In this document: piece after piece, positions 26,478 to 34,769 of the stretch | Position numbering within the stretch: the stretch's first letter is position 1 | How the letters are laid out: every line of letters begins with the position of its first letter | NCBI RefSeq assembly: GCF_003003075.1 | Contig: NZ_PVTX01000001.1 | Coordinates: forward strand, 496,001-560,000 | Direction of reading: 5' to 3' | DNA length: 64,000 nt | Source: Isoptericola halotolerans | Lineage (GTDB): Bacteria; Actinomycetota; Actinomycetes; Actinomycetales; Cellulomonadaceae | Program-made: the position numbers and the translations under genes | Notes under the pieces: model-generated | Told to the model about the DNA's origin: nothing | Databases searched by the model: none | Seen by the model: the letters and a program-made list of their open reading frames with translations, nothing else

Positions 26478-27143
26478 GTGGTACGCCGCGAGGACTCGTC
26501 GGCCCCCGGGCCCCGCCGCCGTCGGCAGCGCGGTCGGGGGGCCGACGGGGGCATGCTGGCCAGCCTGCACCTGTTCGCCCAGGTCGCGGTGACCGGCGTG
26601 CTGGTCGCCGTGGGGTCGGTCCCGCTGGTGACGCTCGTCCCGTCCCTGGCCGCAGGCGTGGCGCACCTGCGCCGCGACCTCACCGGGCGCGACACCACCC
26701 TGCGCCGCTTCGCGGCCGACTGGTGGGCGGCCGTCCGCAGTCTGTGGCTCCTCGGCCTGGCGGTCGTGGCCCTGGCGGTGCTGCTGATCGGCGACTGGCA
26801 GCTCGCGGCCTCCGGCGTCATCCCCGGCGCGACCGTGGTCGCGGTCGTCGTGGCCCTCTTCGCGGCCGGGGCGGTCGCCGTCGTCCTCCGGGCCGCCGGC
26901 GCCTGGTCGGACGACGACGGCGAGCCCGTCCCGGGCGCGAGCACGCGCGCCACGCTGTCGGTCGCCACGGGGCGCGCCACGGACGACCTGACCGGATCCG
27001 CCCTGCTGGCCGCCGCCGTGCTCATGGCGGCCGTGCTGGTGTGGATGCTCCTGCCGCTCGCCCTGGTGGTGGGCGGCCTGCTGGCCCTGGCCGTCGTCGG
27101 CGTCGAGACGCGCCGACGCGCGCAGCCGGGCAGCACCACCTGA
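26478..27143 (+). CDS. DUF624 (YesL-like) membrane protein
   Basis: A 221-residue membrane protein starting at a GTG 2 bp after the permease stop. The first ~25 residues are Arg-rich; then about five hydrophobic helices follow (VAVTGVLVAVGSVPLVTLVP, LWLLGLAVVALAVLLIGDW). B. subtilis YesL sits in the same relation to a rhamnogalacturonan transporter and lyases. Its biochemical role is unknown. It is a likely distant paralogue of the protein at 9089-9796. Confidence 0.75.
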   Translation: MVRREDSSAPGPRRRRQRGRGADGGMLASLHLFAQVAVTGVLVAVGSVPLVTLVPSLAAGVAHLRRDLTGRDTTLRRFAADWWAAVRSLWLLGLAVVALAVLLIGDWQLAASGVIPGATVVAVVVALFAAGAVAVVLRAAGAWSDDDGEPVPGASTRATLSVATGRATDDLTGSALLAAAVLMAAVLVWMLLPLALVVGGLLALAVVGVETRRRAQPGSTT

Positions 27144-27171
27144 GACGTCCCGCCCGCGAGACGGGGGGACA

Positions 27172-27194
27172 GGTCCACCGAGACCCGGTGGACC
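27172..27194 (+). terminator. Short hairpin after the transporter operon
   Basis: ggtccaccg (27172-27180) pairs with cggtggacc (27186-27194), a 9-bp perfect GC-rich stem with a 5-nt loop, 28 bp past the DUF624 stop. It probably ends or attenuates the transporter transcript; the lyase gene has its own operator downstream. Confidence 0.5.
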
Positions 27195-27209
27195 CCGCGA
27201 GTGCACTGA

Positions 27210-27223
27210 TTGCAACGATGCAA
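27210..27223 (+). promoter_or_regulatory. LacI-type operator TTGCAACGATGCAA before the PL11 gene
   Basis: ttgca-acga-tgcaa is an inverted repeat with perfect 5-bp arms. It ends just before, and touches, the ribosome site caaggagg of the PL11 gene. It fits the TTGnAnCGnTnCAA pattern also seen at 23129, 34716 and 36000. Confidence 0.6.
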
Positions 27224-27237
27224 GGAGGAAACACGCG

Positions 27238-29601
27238 ATGCGACTCCACCGCACGACGGCCTGTGCCGTCGCCGCCGCGACCGTCGGGGCCCTGGCCCTC
27301 GGGTCGGCGGCCACCGCCGCACCGGGCGGCCACCACGGGCCACCCGGGCACGGCCACGACCGTCACGAGGGTGTCGTCCTCGAGGACCTGGACCGCGGCC
27401 TGGTCGCGGCCAGCACCAGCGAGGGCGTGTTCCTCAGCTGGCGCCTCCTCGGTGACGAGGTCACCGGGTCCACCGAGACCGGGATGGCCGGCACCGGGTT
27501 CGCCGTCTACCGCGACGGGCGCCAGATCGGCACCGTCACCGACTCGACCAACTACGTCGACGCCGACGGCGAGGCCACCTCGCGCTACGTCGTCGCGCCG
27601 CTGCGCGACAGCCACCCCGGCAAGGGCGAGAGCAAGGGCAACGGCAAGAGCCACGTGCGCTGGGGCGAGCGCAGCGAGGCCGTCGTGCCGCTGGCCGACG
27701 ACCACCTGGACATCCCGCTGAACACGCCGGACGACGGCGTCACCCCGGTCGGCGAGGAGTACACCTACGCCGCCAACGACGCGTCCGTCGCGGACCTGAC
27801 CGGTGACGGCACCTACGAGGTGATCGTCCAGTGGTCCCCGTCCAACGCCAAGGACGTGTCGCAGAAGGGGTACACCGGCCGGGAGTACCTGGACGCGTAC
27901 ACCCTCGACGGCGAGCAGCTCTGGCGCATCGACCTGGGCGTCAACATCCGTGCCGGGGCCCACTACACGCAGTTCCCGGTGTACGACTTCGACGGTGACG
28001 GCCGGGCCGAGGTCATGGTCAAGACGGCGCCGGGCACGAAGGTCACGACGTACCGGGACGGCGAGCCGACCCGCGAGCGGTACGTGACGATCCCCCAGGA
28101 CGACCGGGAGGCCGGCGTCACCCACGCCGACGACTACCGGTACAGCGCGGCCGACTACTACGAGCACGTCGTGGAGATGTTCCGCGACTGGACCGACTAC
28201 CCCGAGGTGACCAGCGGGGAGTGGCCGGCCACCCTCGAGGAGGCCTTCGGTATCGAGCCGCAGTACGACTACCCGCTGTCCGACGCGGACGCACGCGAGC
28301 TGGCCGACTACTTCATGGACGTCTACGCCCCGGAGCGCTCGGGCCGCAACGACCTGCGCACGTTCGAGGGGTTCGTGATCTCGGGCCCCGAGTACCTGTC
28401 GGTGTTCGACGGCCGCAGCGGACGCCCGATGGACACGGTGGACTACGAGCCGGCGCGGTTCGACGACGGCCTGCGCTGGGGCGACTACGCCATGAGCCGC
28501 ATCGAGCCGGGCAACCGGGTCGACCGGTTCCTCGCGGGGGTGGCCTACCTCGACGGGGAGACGCCGTCGGCGGTGTTCGCGCGGGGCTACTACACGCGTT
28601 CGACGATCGCCACGTACGACTGGGACGGCGAGAGCCTGACCCAGCGGTGGCTGGTGGACTCCGGCTGGACGCCGATGTCGAACCCGTTCAACGACAGCCC
28701 GCACGGCGTGCCGGGCACCGACCCGGAGTTCGGCTCGATCACCACGCAGGGCTTCCACTCGATGTCCGCGGCCGACGTGGACGGTGACGGCAAGCAGGAG
28801 ATCGTCTACGGCTCGGCGACGATCGACGACGACGGCTCGCTGCTGTACTCCTCGTTCGACGAGCTGCCCGAGGGCTCGGCGAACCCCGGGGCGCAGGCGG
28901 GTCTGGGCCACGGCGACGCCATGCACGTGACCGACATCGACCCGGCACGGCCGGGGCTGGAGATCTGGACCTGCCACGAGGGCGGTGCCTGGGCCCCGTA
29001 CGGGACGGCGATGCGTGACGCCGCCACCGGTGAGGTGCTCTTCGGCGCCTACTCCGGGCGGGACACCGGCCGCTGCATGATCGGCGACGTCGACACCGAC
29101 GTGCCGGGCATCGAGGTCTGGGGCTCGATGCCGGGCGGCTCCGACGGCTCGGGCACGCTGAGCGCGACCGGCGAGCGGCTCTCCGCCTCGACGCCGGGGA
29201 CCAACGCCTCGGTGCGCTGGGCGGCGGACGGCAGCACGCAGATCATCGACGGGTCGGGCGACGCCACCCCGCGGATCGTGGCCGGCGACGGCAGCGTGCT
29301 CAAGACCCTCGACGGCACGCGCACCAACAACGGCACCAAGGGCAACCCGTCGCTCGTGGCGGACGTCCTCGGTGACTGGCGCGAGGAGGTGCTGGTGCGC
29401 ACCGAGGACTCCTCGGCGCTGCGGGTCTACCTCTCCACCGAGGTCACGGACACCAAGATGTACACGCTGATGCACGACCCGCAGTACCGGGTCGAGGTGG
29501 CGCGTCAGCAGACGTCCTACAACCAGCCGTCCTACCCGGGGTTCTACCTGGCCTCGGACACGGACTGGTCGCAGGTGCCGATCCCCGGCGCTGCTCAGTG
29601 A
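27238..29601 (+). CDS. Secreted PL11 rhamnogalacturonan lyase
   Basis: A 787-residue secreted enzyme with a Sec signal peptide (residues 1 to ~28, ending SAATAAP). A short Gly/His-rich linker and an N-terminal fibronectin-like domain come first. The PL11 eight-bladed beta-propeller then runs from about residue 165. It carries many calcium-binding Asp loops (VADLTGDGTYEV, YDFDGDGRAEVM, ADVDGDGKQEI, IGDVDTDVPG). PL11 enzymes (B. subtilis YesW/YesX) cut the galacturonate-rhamnose backbone of rhamnogalacturonan I by beta-elimination. The ATG follows caaggagg. Products would be taken up by the transporter upstream and feed the rhamnose operon. Confidence 0.92.
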   Translation: MRLHRTTACAVAAATVGALALGSAATAAPGGHHGPPGHGHDRHEGVVLEDLDRGLVAASTSEGVFLSWRLLGDEVTGSTETGMAGTGFAVYRDGRQIGTVTDSTNYVDADGEATSRYVVAPLRDSHPGKGESKGNGKSHVRWGERSEAVVPLADDHLDIPLNTPDDGVTPVGEEYTYAANDASVADLTGDGTYEVIVQWSPSNAKDVSQKGYTGREYLDAYTLDGEQLWRIDLGVNIRAGAHYTQFPVYDFDGDGRAEVMVKTAPGTKVTTYRDGEPTRERYVTIPQDDREAGVTHADDYRYSAADYYEHVVEMFRDWTDYPEVTSGEWPATLEEAFGIEPQYDYPLSDADARELADYFMDVYAPERSGRNDLRTFEGFVISGPEYLSVFDGRSGRPMDTVDYEPARFDDGLRWGDYAMSRIEPGNRVDRFLAGVAYLDGETPSAVFARGYYTRSTIATYDWDGESLTQRWLVDSGWTPMSNPFNDSPHGVPGTDPEFGSITTQGFHSMSAADVDGDGKQEIVYGSATIDDDGSLLYSSFDELPEGSANPGAQAGLGHGDAMHVTDIDPARPGLEIWTCHEGGAWAPYGTAMRDAATGEVLFGAYSGRDTGRCMIGDVDTDVPGIEVWGSMPGGSDGSGTLSATGERLSASTPGTNASVRWAADGSTQIIDGSGDATPRIVAGDGSVLKTLDGTRTNNGTKGNPSLVADVLGDWREEVLVRTEDSSALRVYLSTEVTDTKMYTLMHDPQYRVEVARQQTSYNQPSYPGFYLASDTDWSQVPIPGAAQ

Positions 29602-29625
29602 GCTGAGCCGCTGCGACGCCCGAGG

Positions 29626-29667
29626 TGTCAGAACGAGCGCGGGGTCTACCCCGCGCTCGTTCTGACA
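29626..29667 (+). terminator. Perfect 19-bp hairpin terminator after PL11
   Basis: tgtcagaacgagcgcgggg (29626-29644) pairs exactly with 29649-29667, leaving a 4-nt loop (tcta). It lies 25 bp after the lyase stop and 35 bp before the next gene, a clear intrinsic terminator without a strong U-tract, as is usual in high-GC actinobacteria. Confidence 0.8.
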
Positions 29668-29701
29668 ACTCCTTCACGACGACGACTGAGAGAGTGGAAC
29701 G

Positions 29702-30850
29702 ATGAAGGTCAGCATCCTGGGAGCCGGCGCGATCGCCCACGCCCATGCCGAGGCGGTGCGCGCGGTGGCGCAGCACGACGGCCTGGAGGGCGTCGAGCTG
29801 AGCGGGGTCGTCGACGTCGACGCCGCGCGCGCCGAGGAGTTCGCCGCGCGGCACGGCATCGCCCGGCACGGTACCGACCTGCACGAGCTGCTCGCCTCCG
29901 GCGAGGTCGACGTCCTGCACGTCTGCACCCCGCCCTCCCTCCACCTGGAGCAGGCCCGCGCGGCCCTGGCGGCCGGGGTGCACGTCGTCGTCGAGAAGCC
30001 CGCCGTGCTCTCGCTGGCCGAGATCGACGCGATGGCCGAGGCCGAGCGGGCCGCCACCGGCGGGGCCCGGTTCACCCAGATCGTCCAGCACCGGTTCGGC
30101 GCGGGGGCGCTCCGGCTGCGTCGCCTGCTGGCCGACGGCGTGCTCGGCCGCCCGCTCGTCGCCACGTGCGACACCCTCTGGTTCCGGCCGCCGGAGTACT
30201 TCGACGTGCCGTGGCGCGGCCGGTTCGACACCGAGGGCGGCGGGCCCACGATGGGCCACGGCATCCACCAGTTCGACCTGCTGCTGTCCGTCCTGGGGGA
30301 GTGGACCGAGGTGCGTGCCATGGCAGGCCGCCTGGCCCGCGACGTCGACACCGAGGACGTGTCGATGGCGATGGTCCGCTTCGCCTCGGGGGCGATGGCC
30401 AGCATCACCAACTCGCTGCTCTCGCCGCGCCAGACCTCCGCGCTGCGCGTCGACACCGAGCACGCGACCGTCGAGCTCGAGCACCTCTACGGCTACGACG
30501 ACGACGCCTGGCGGGTCACGGCGGCCCCCGGTCACGAGGACGTGCTGCGGGCATGGTCCGACGACGGCGCAGCGGCGCAGGAGCGCGTCGACGAGGGCCG
30601 CTCGGGCCACCTCGCCCAGCTCGTGCCGACCTACCGCGCGCTGGTCGCCGGCGAGGCGCCGCCGATCACCGTCGCGGACGCCCGCGGCACCCTGGAGCTC
30701 GCCGCCGCGATCTACCGCTCCGCGTTCACGGGCGAGACGGTGGTCCGCGGACAGATTTCCGCCGGCGACCCGTTCTACGACAGCATGGGTGGCACGGGGG
30801 CACCGTGGCCCCCGGTCAAGGACGTCCCGGCTCAGGAGGCCACCCCATGA
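29702..30850 (+). CDS. Gfo/Idh/MocA-family NAD(P)-dependent oxidoreductase
   Basis: A 382-residue sugar oxidoreductase. The N-terminal Rossmann fold begins MKVSILGAGAIAHAHAEAVR, with the family EKP motif in HVVVEKPAVLS. The C-terminal beta-sheet domain contains FDTEGGGPTMGHGIHQFDLL, with the catalytic-type D/H positions. Substrates of the family are sugars, cyclitols or their keto forms. It is the first gene of a coupled three-gene operon (4-bp overlap with the DUF6807 gene). Involvement in breakdown of a pectin or arabinogalactan sugar is inferred from neighbours. Confidence 0.85.
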   Translation: MKVSILGAGAIAHAHAEAVRAVAQHDGLEGVELSGVVDVDAARAEEFAARHGIARHGTDLHELLASGEVDVLHVCTPPSLHLEQARAALAAGVHVVVEKPAVLSLAEIDAMAEAERAATGGARFTQIVQHRFGAGALRLRRLLADGVLGRPLVATCDTLWFRPPEYFDVPWRGRFDTEGGGPTMGHGIHQFDLLLSVLGEWTEVRAMAGRLARDVDTEDVSMAMVRFASGAMASITNSLLSPRQTSALRVDTEHATVELEHLYGYDDDAWRVTAAPGHEDVLRAWSDDGAAAQERVDEGRSGHLAQLVPTYRALVAGEAPPITVADARGTLELAAAIYRSAFTGETVVRGQISAGDPFYDSMGGTGAPWPPVKDVPAQEATP

Positions 30851-31893
30851 GCGTCACCCTGGACAGCGACGGCGTCGCGATGACCGGCTCGCGCGACGAC
30901 GTCGACCTCTTCACGTACGTGTACCGGCCCGACGACGTCCCCTACGAGAGCCCGCGGCCCTACCTGCACCCGCTGCGCACCCGGGGCGGCGCGGTGGTCT
31001 CCGCGTACCGCCCGTGGGACCACGTGTGGCACAAGGGCATCGCGTGGTCGCTCCCGCACGTCGGCCCCTGGAACTTCTGGGGCGGGCCCAACTACGTCCA
31101 CGCCGAGCGGGGCTACGTCGACCTGCACAACGACGGCTCGATGGAGCACGAGCAGTTCACCGCCGTCGGGCCCTGCGGGTTCGTCGAGGAGCTGTCCTGG
31201 CGCACCCCGGCGACGACCGGACGGGACGGCTCTGACGTCCCGGGCGACGTCGTGGTCCGCGAGGAGCGCAGCGTCCAGGTGCTGCTGCCGGCGGACGCGC
31301 CGGACGTCTGGGTGCTCACCTTCACCTCCACGATGACCAACGTCTCCGACGGTCCGCTCGACATCGGGAGCCCGACGACCAACGGCCGGGAGAACGCCGG
31401 CTACGGCGGTCTGTTCTGGCGCGGTCCGCGCTCGTTCACCGGCGGGCAGGTGCTGCTGCCGGCGAGCGACGGGACCGGTGTGGTCGCGGACGCGGAGGAC
31501 GCGCGCGGCCTGCGGGCCGAGTGGCTCGGGTTCGTCGGGCGGCACGACGGCGCCGCGCCCCCGGCCGGCCCCGGGCAGCAGGGCGGCTCGCGGGCCTCCA
31601 CGGTGCTCATGGTCGACCCGGGGACCAACCCCGGCGGCACGCCGCAGTGGTTCGTGCGGTCGGAGCCGTTCGCCTGCGTGTGCCCCGCGCCGTTCTTCAG
31701 CGCGGAGGTGCCGTTCGCGTCCGGCGAGACGCTGGTCTTCACCTACGCCGTCGTGATCGCCGACGGCGAGTCCGACGGCGCGCGGGGCGTCGAGCTCGCC
31801 CGGCTCGGCCGGCAGGTGCTCGCCGGTGAGGGCGGGGTGCTCGAGCCCGGCCACGTCGATCCGTCGCAGCAGCCCGCCCCGGTGCGGTCGTGA
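30847..31893 (+). CDS. DUF6807 (PmoA-like) family protein
   Basis: A 348-residue protein starting at an ATG overlapping the oxidoreductase stop. It has a galactose-mutarotase-like, mostly beta composition, with segments such as DHVWHKGIAWSLPHVGPWNF and TNGRENAGYGGLFWRGPRSF, rich in Trp, Gly and His. Families of this type sit next to Gfo/Idh/MocA oxidoreductases in sugar clusters, but no reaction is firmly known to me. A role on the same substrate as its operon partners is inferred. Confidence 0.7.
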   Translation: MSVTLDSDGVAMTGSRDDVDLFTYVYRPDDVPYESPRPYLHPLRTRGGAVVSAYRPWDHVWHKGIAWSLPHVGPWNFWGGPNYVHAERGYVDLHNDGSMEHEQFTAVGPCGFVEELSWRTPATTGRDGSDVPGDVVVREERSVQVLLPADAPDVWVLTFTSTMTNVSDGPLDIGSPTTNGRENAGYGGLFWRGPRSFTGGQVLLPASDGTGVVADAEDARGLRAEWLGFVGRHDGAAPPAGPGQQGGSRASTVLMVDPGTNPGGTPQWFVRSEPFACVCPAPFFSAEVPFASGETLVFTYAVVIADGESDGARGVELARLGRQVLAGEGGVLEPGHVDPSQQPAPVRS

Positions 31894-32627
31894 CGGGGCT
31901 GCCCGTCTTTCCCGGCGGGACGTCGGTCAGCCACCTGCGGGTCTACGACTGGCCGGCGCCCGACGCCCCGGAGGGCAGCGGGTCGCCGCACCTGCACACC
32001 ACGTCGACCGAGGCGTACGTGACGTTGTCCGGCCACGGCCGGGTCGAGACGCTGGGGCCCGACGGCTTCGCGGTGCACGACCTGACGCCGGGGCGGATCG
32101 TCTGGTTCGGCCCGGGCGTCGTGCACCGGGCGGTGAACGGAGGGGGCCTCGAGGTGCTCGTCGTGATGTCGAACGCCGGCCTGCCGGAGTCCGGCGACGC
32201 CGTCATCACCTTTCCGGCCGACGTGCTCGCGGACACCGACCGGTACGCCCGGGCCGCGGCGCTGCCCCGCGGCGAGGACGGGGCCACCGACGCCGACGTG
32301 GCGGCGGCCGCCCGGGCGCGGCGGGACCTGGCGCTCGAGGGCTACGCCGCGCTGCGGGACGCCGTCGGGCAGCACGGCCCCGCCGCGCTGGAGCCGCTGC
32401 ACGACGCCGCGGCGCGCCTCGTGGCCCCGCGGACGGCGGGGTGGCGCGAGACCTGGGAGGCGTCGGTCGGCCACGCGGCGGGCCAGACGGACGCGGCGCT
32501 CGAGGCGCTGGCCGACGCCTCGGCGATCACGCTGGACGAGGGCCGTGTGGCGGTCGCCGACGCGACCGACGGCCCCCGTCGCTACGGCATGTGCGGACGG
32601 CTGCGCACCTGGCCGCTGGCGCCCTGA
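31890..32627 (+). CDS. Cupin-domain protein
   Basis: A 245-residue protein starting at a GTG overlapping the previous stop. Residues ~20-100 form a cupin barrel with the metal-binding signature split as GSPHLHTTSTEAYVTLSG and GRIVWFGPGVVHRAVNGG. The C-terminal half is helical, Ala-rich and not recognised. It is the third gene of the operon, convergent with the GH42 gene (10 bp between). The role is unknown; a sugar-binding or isomerase-like cupin is possible. Confidence 0.7.
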   Translation: MTGLPVFPGGTSVSHLRVYDWPAPDAPEGSGSPHLHTTSTEAYVTLSGHGRVETLGPDGFAVHDLTPGRIVWFGPGVVHRAVNGGGLEVLVVMSNAGLPESGDAVITFPADVLADTDRYARAAALPRGEDGATDADVAAAARARRDLALEGYAALRDAVGQHGPAALEPLHDAAARLVAPRTAGWRETWEASVGHAAGQTDAALEALADASAITLDEGRVAVADATDGPRRYGMCGRLRTWPLAP

Positions 32628-32637
32628 GCCGCCGCGC

Positions 32638-34701
32638 TCACCCCTGCCGGACCACGCGGACCGCGCCGGCCGGCACGGCGAGCTCGCCGGCCACGGCGGC
32701 GTTCTCGATCAGCTCGGTCCCGGCGACGCCGGCGAGCGTGGCGTCCACGCCCGTGTGGTTCAGCGCGAACAGCCACGTGGTGGCGCCGTCGGCGGAGCGC
32801 CGCCGCACGACCTCGACCCCGGCCGGGGCGACGACGTCGGGCGCGACGCCGGACTCCTCCACGAGGCGTCCGACGAGCGCGTCGCGCCCCGCCCGGTCCA
32901 GGCGGGTGCCCACGTACCACGCGGCGCCCGGCCCCACGGCGCGGCGGGTGACGGCCGCGTGTCCGGCGAGCGCGCCGTCGTCGTAGGCCGCCACGACCTC
33001 CGTGCCGTCGTGCGCGTGCGTCTTCTCGGTCCAGAGGTCGGCGGTGGCGTCGCCCCCGACGGCCTTGCCCGTCACCCGCACCGTCTCGTCGGCCTGCAGG
33101 GGGTAGAACTCCTCGGTGCGCAGGCCGAGCAGGTCGCGGAAGGCGCCGGGGTAGCCGCCGAGGCGCACGTGGTCGTGGGTGTCGACGATGCCGGAGAAGA
33201 ACGTGATCGCCACCGTCGCGCCCCGCTCGGCGGCGCGGGCGAGGTTCGCCGCACCCGCGTCGTCCACGAGGTACAGCGTGGGGACGACGACGAGGTCGTA
33301 GGCGTCCAGGTCGGCGTCCGGGGTGACCGTGTCCACGGTGACCCCCTGCTCCCACAGCGCCGTGTACCAGGAGCGCACCTCGTCCATGTAGCGCAGGTCC
33401 TGGGTGGGGTGGGAGTCCAGCTCGGCCGCCCACCACGCGGGATAGTCCACGACGAGGGCCGCACGTGCCGCGACGCGGGAGCCGCGCACCTCGCCGAGCG
33501 CACGCAGCGTGCGGCCGAGCTCGACCGTGCCGCGCCAGACGTCCGTGTCGGTACCGGCGTGCGGCACCATCGCGGAGTGGTACTTCTCGGCCCCGGCCCG
33601 GGACTGCCGCCACTGGAAGAACATCACGGAGTCGGCCCCGCGGGCCACGTGCTGCAGCGAGTTGCGCAGCATCTCGCCCGGTGCCTTGGTGCGGTTACGC
33701 GGCTGCCAGTTGACCGCCGACGTCGAGTGCTCCATGAGGATCCACGGGTCGCCGTGGGCCACGCCGCGCGCGAGGTCCGCCGACAGGGCCAGCTCGACGT
33801 GCCGTTCGGCGTCCGCGGCGATCGTGTAGTGGTCGTTGGCGACGACGTCGAGGTCGTCCGCCCACGAGAAGTAGTCCATGCCCTTGGTCGCCGACGTGGT
33901 CATGAGGTTCGTCGTCGTCGGCACGTGCGGGGTGAGCTCGCGCAGGGTGTCCCGCAGGTCCCGGTAGTAGTCGAGCAGCGCGTCGGAGCTGAAGCGGTCG
34001 AAGTCGAGCTGCTGGCCGGGGTTGATGAACGCGGGGACGGTCAGCGGGGGCAGCACGTCGTCGAACGCGCCGTAGCGCTGCGACCAGAAGGCGGTGGCCC
34101 AGGCCTCGTTGAGCGCCTCGACGGTGCCGTAGCGCGTACGCAGCCACTCTCGGAAGGCCTGCGCGGCGGCGTCCGAGTAGTCCCGCGGGACGTGGCAGCC
34201 GATCTCGTTGTCGACGTGCCACAGGGCGAGCGCCGGGTGGTCGCCGTAGCGCTCGGCCATCCGGGCGGTCATGCGCAGGGCGTAGTCGCGGTGGACGGGG
34301 TGCGTGACGGCGTAGGACTGCCGACCACCCTGGTGCAGCACGGTGCCGTCGGCGAGGCGCGGGAGGATCTCGGGGTGCCGGCGGGTGAGCCACGGCGGCG
34401 GGGAGGCCGTGGCCGTGGCGAGCGCCACCTGGATCCCGGCGGCGTGCAGCGAGTCCATCGTCTCGTCGAGCCATGTCCAGTCGAGCTCGCCCTCGCGGGG
34501 CTCGAGGGTCGCCCAGGAGAAGATCGCGACGCTCAGGAGGTTCACCCCCGCCTCGCGCATGAGGCGCACGTCCTCGTCACGGACCTCGGTGGGCCACTGC
34601 TCGGGGTTGTAGTCGCCGCCGAAGCCGAGGCCGTCGAGCTGCGCGTTCCACGGCCGCACGGCGGTGGCGTCGAAAGAGTCGGGGGTGGTGCGTCGTCGCA
34701 T
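32638..34701 (-). CDS. GH42 beta-galactosidase
   Basis: A 687-residue intracellular beta-galactosidase. The catalytic TIM barrel starts LGFGGDYNPEQWPTEVRDED; the acid/base is E166 in LWHVDNEIGCHVP and the nucleophile E324 in WILMEHSTSAVNW. A trimerisation domain (~400-610) and a small C-terminal beta domain follow, the usual GH42 order and length. It lacks a clear ribosome site, and an operator lies 15 bp upstream. In this context it probably removes galactose from rhamnogalacturonan I side chains (galactan or arabinogalactan oligosaccharides). Confidence 0.93.
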   Translation of the reverse strand: MRRRTTPDSFDATAVRPWNAQLDGLGFGGDYNPEQWPTEVRDEDVRLMREAGVNLLSVAIFSWATLEPREGELDWTWLDETMDSLHAAGIQVALATATASPPPWLTRRHPEILPRLADGTVLHQGGRQSYAVTHPVHRDYALRMTARMAERYGDHPALALWHVDNEIGCHVPRDYSDAAAQAFREWLRTRYGTVEALNEAWATAFWSQRYGAFDDVLPPLTVPAFINPGQQLDFDRFSSDALLDYYRDLRDTLRELTPHVPTTTNLMTTSATKGMDYFSWADDLDVVANDHYTIAADAERHVELALSADLARGVAHGDPWILMEHSTSAVNWQPRNRTKAPGEMLRNSLQHVARGADSVMFFQWRQSRAGAEKYHSAMVPHAGTDTDVWRGTVELGRTLRALGEVRGSRVAARAALVVDYPAWWAAELDSHPTQDLRYMDEVRSWYTALWEQGVTVDTVTPDADLDAYDLVVVPTLYLVDDAGAANLARAAERGATVAITFFSGIVDTHDHVRLGGYPGAFRDLLGLRTEEFYPLQADETVRVTGKAVGGDATADLWTEKTHAHDGTEVVAAYDDGALAGHAAVTRRAVGPGAAWYVGTRLDRAGRDALVGRLVEESGVAPDVVAPAGVEVVRRRSADGATTWLFALNHTGVDATLAGVAGTELIENAAVAGELAVPAGAVRVVRQG

Positions 34702-34715
34702 GGCGGAAGTCTGCC

Positions 34716-34729
34716 ATAAATCGATTCAA
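34716..34729. promoter_or_regulatory. LacI-type operator before GH42
   Basis: On the minus strand the sequence reads TTGAATCGATTTAT, matching the perfect site TTGAATCGATTCAT at 36000-36013 in 12 consecutive bases. The two sites flank the LacI gene at 34770-35792, which is therefore the likely binding protein. It lies 15 bp before the GH42 start, where a bound repressor would block transcription. Confidence 0.75.
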
Positions 34730-34769
34730 AAGCGGAACCGCGGGACGTGCCGCGGCGGCCGTGGGCGCC

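Noticed and set aside
27022-29475. Long open frame antisense to the PL11 lyase
   Set aside because: No domain or start context; the plus-strand protein has a signal peptide and calcium loops of PL11.
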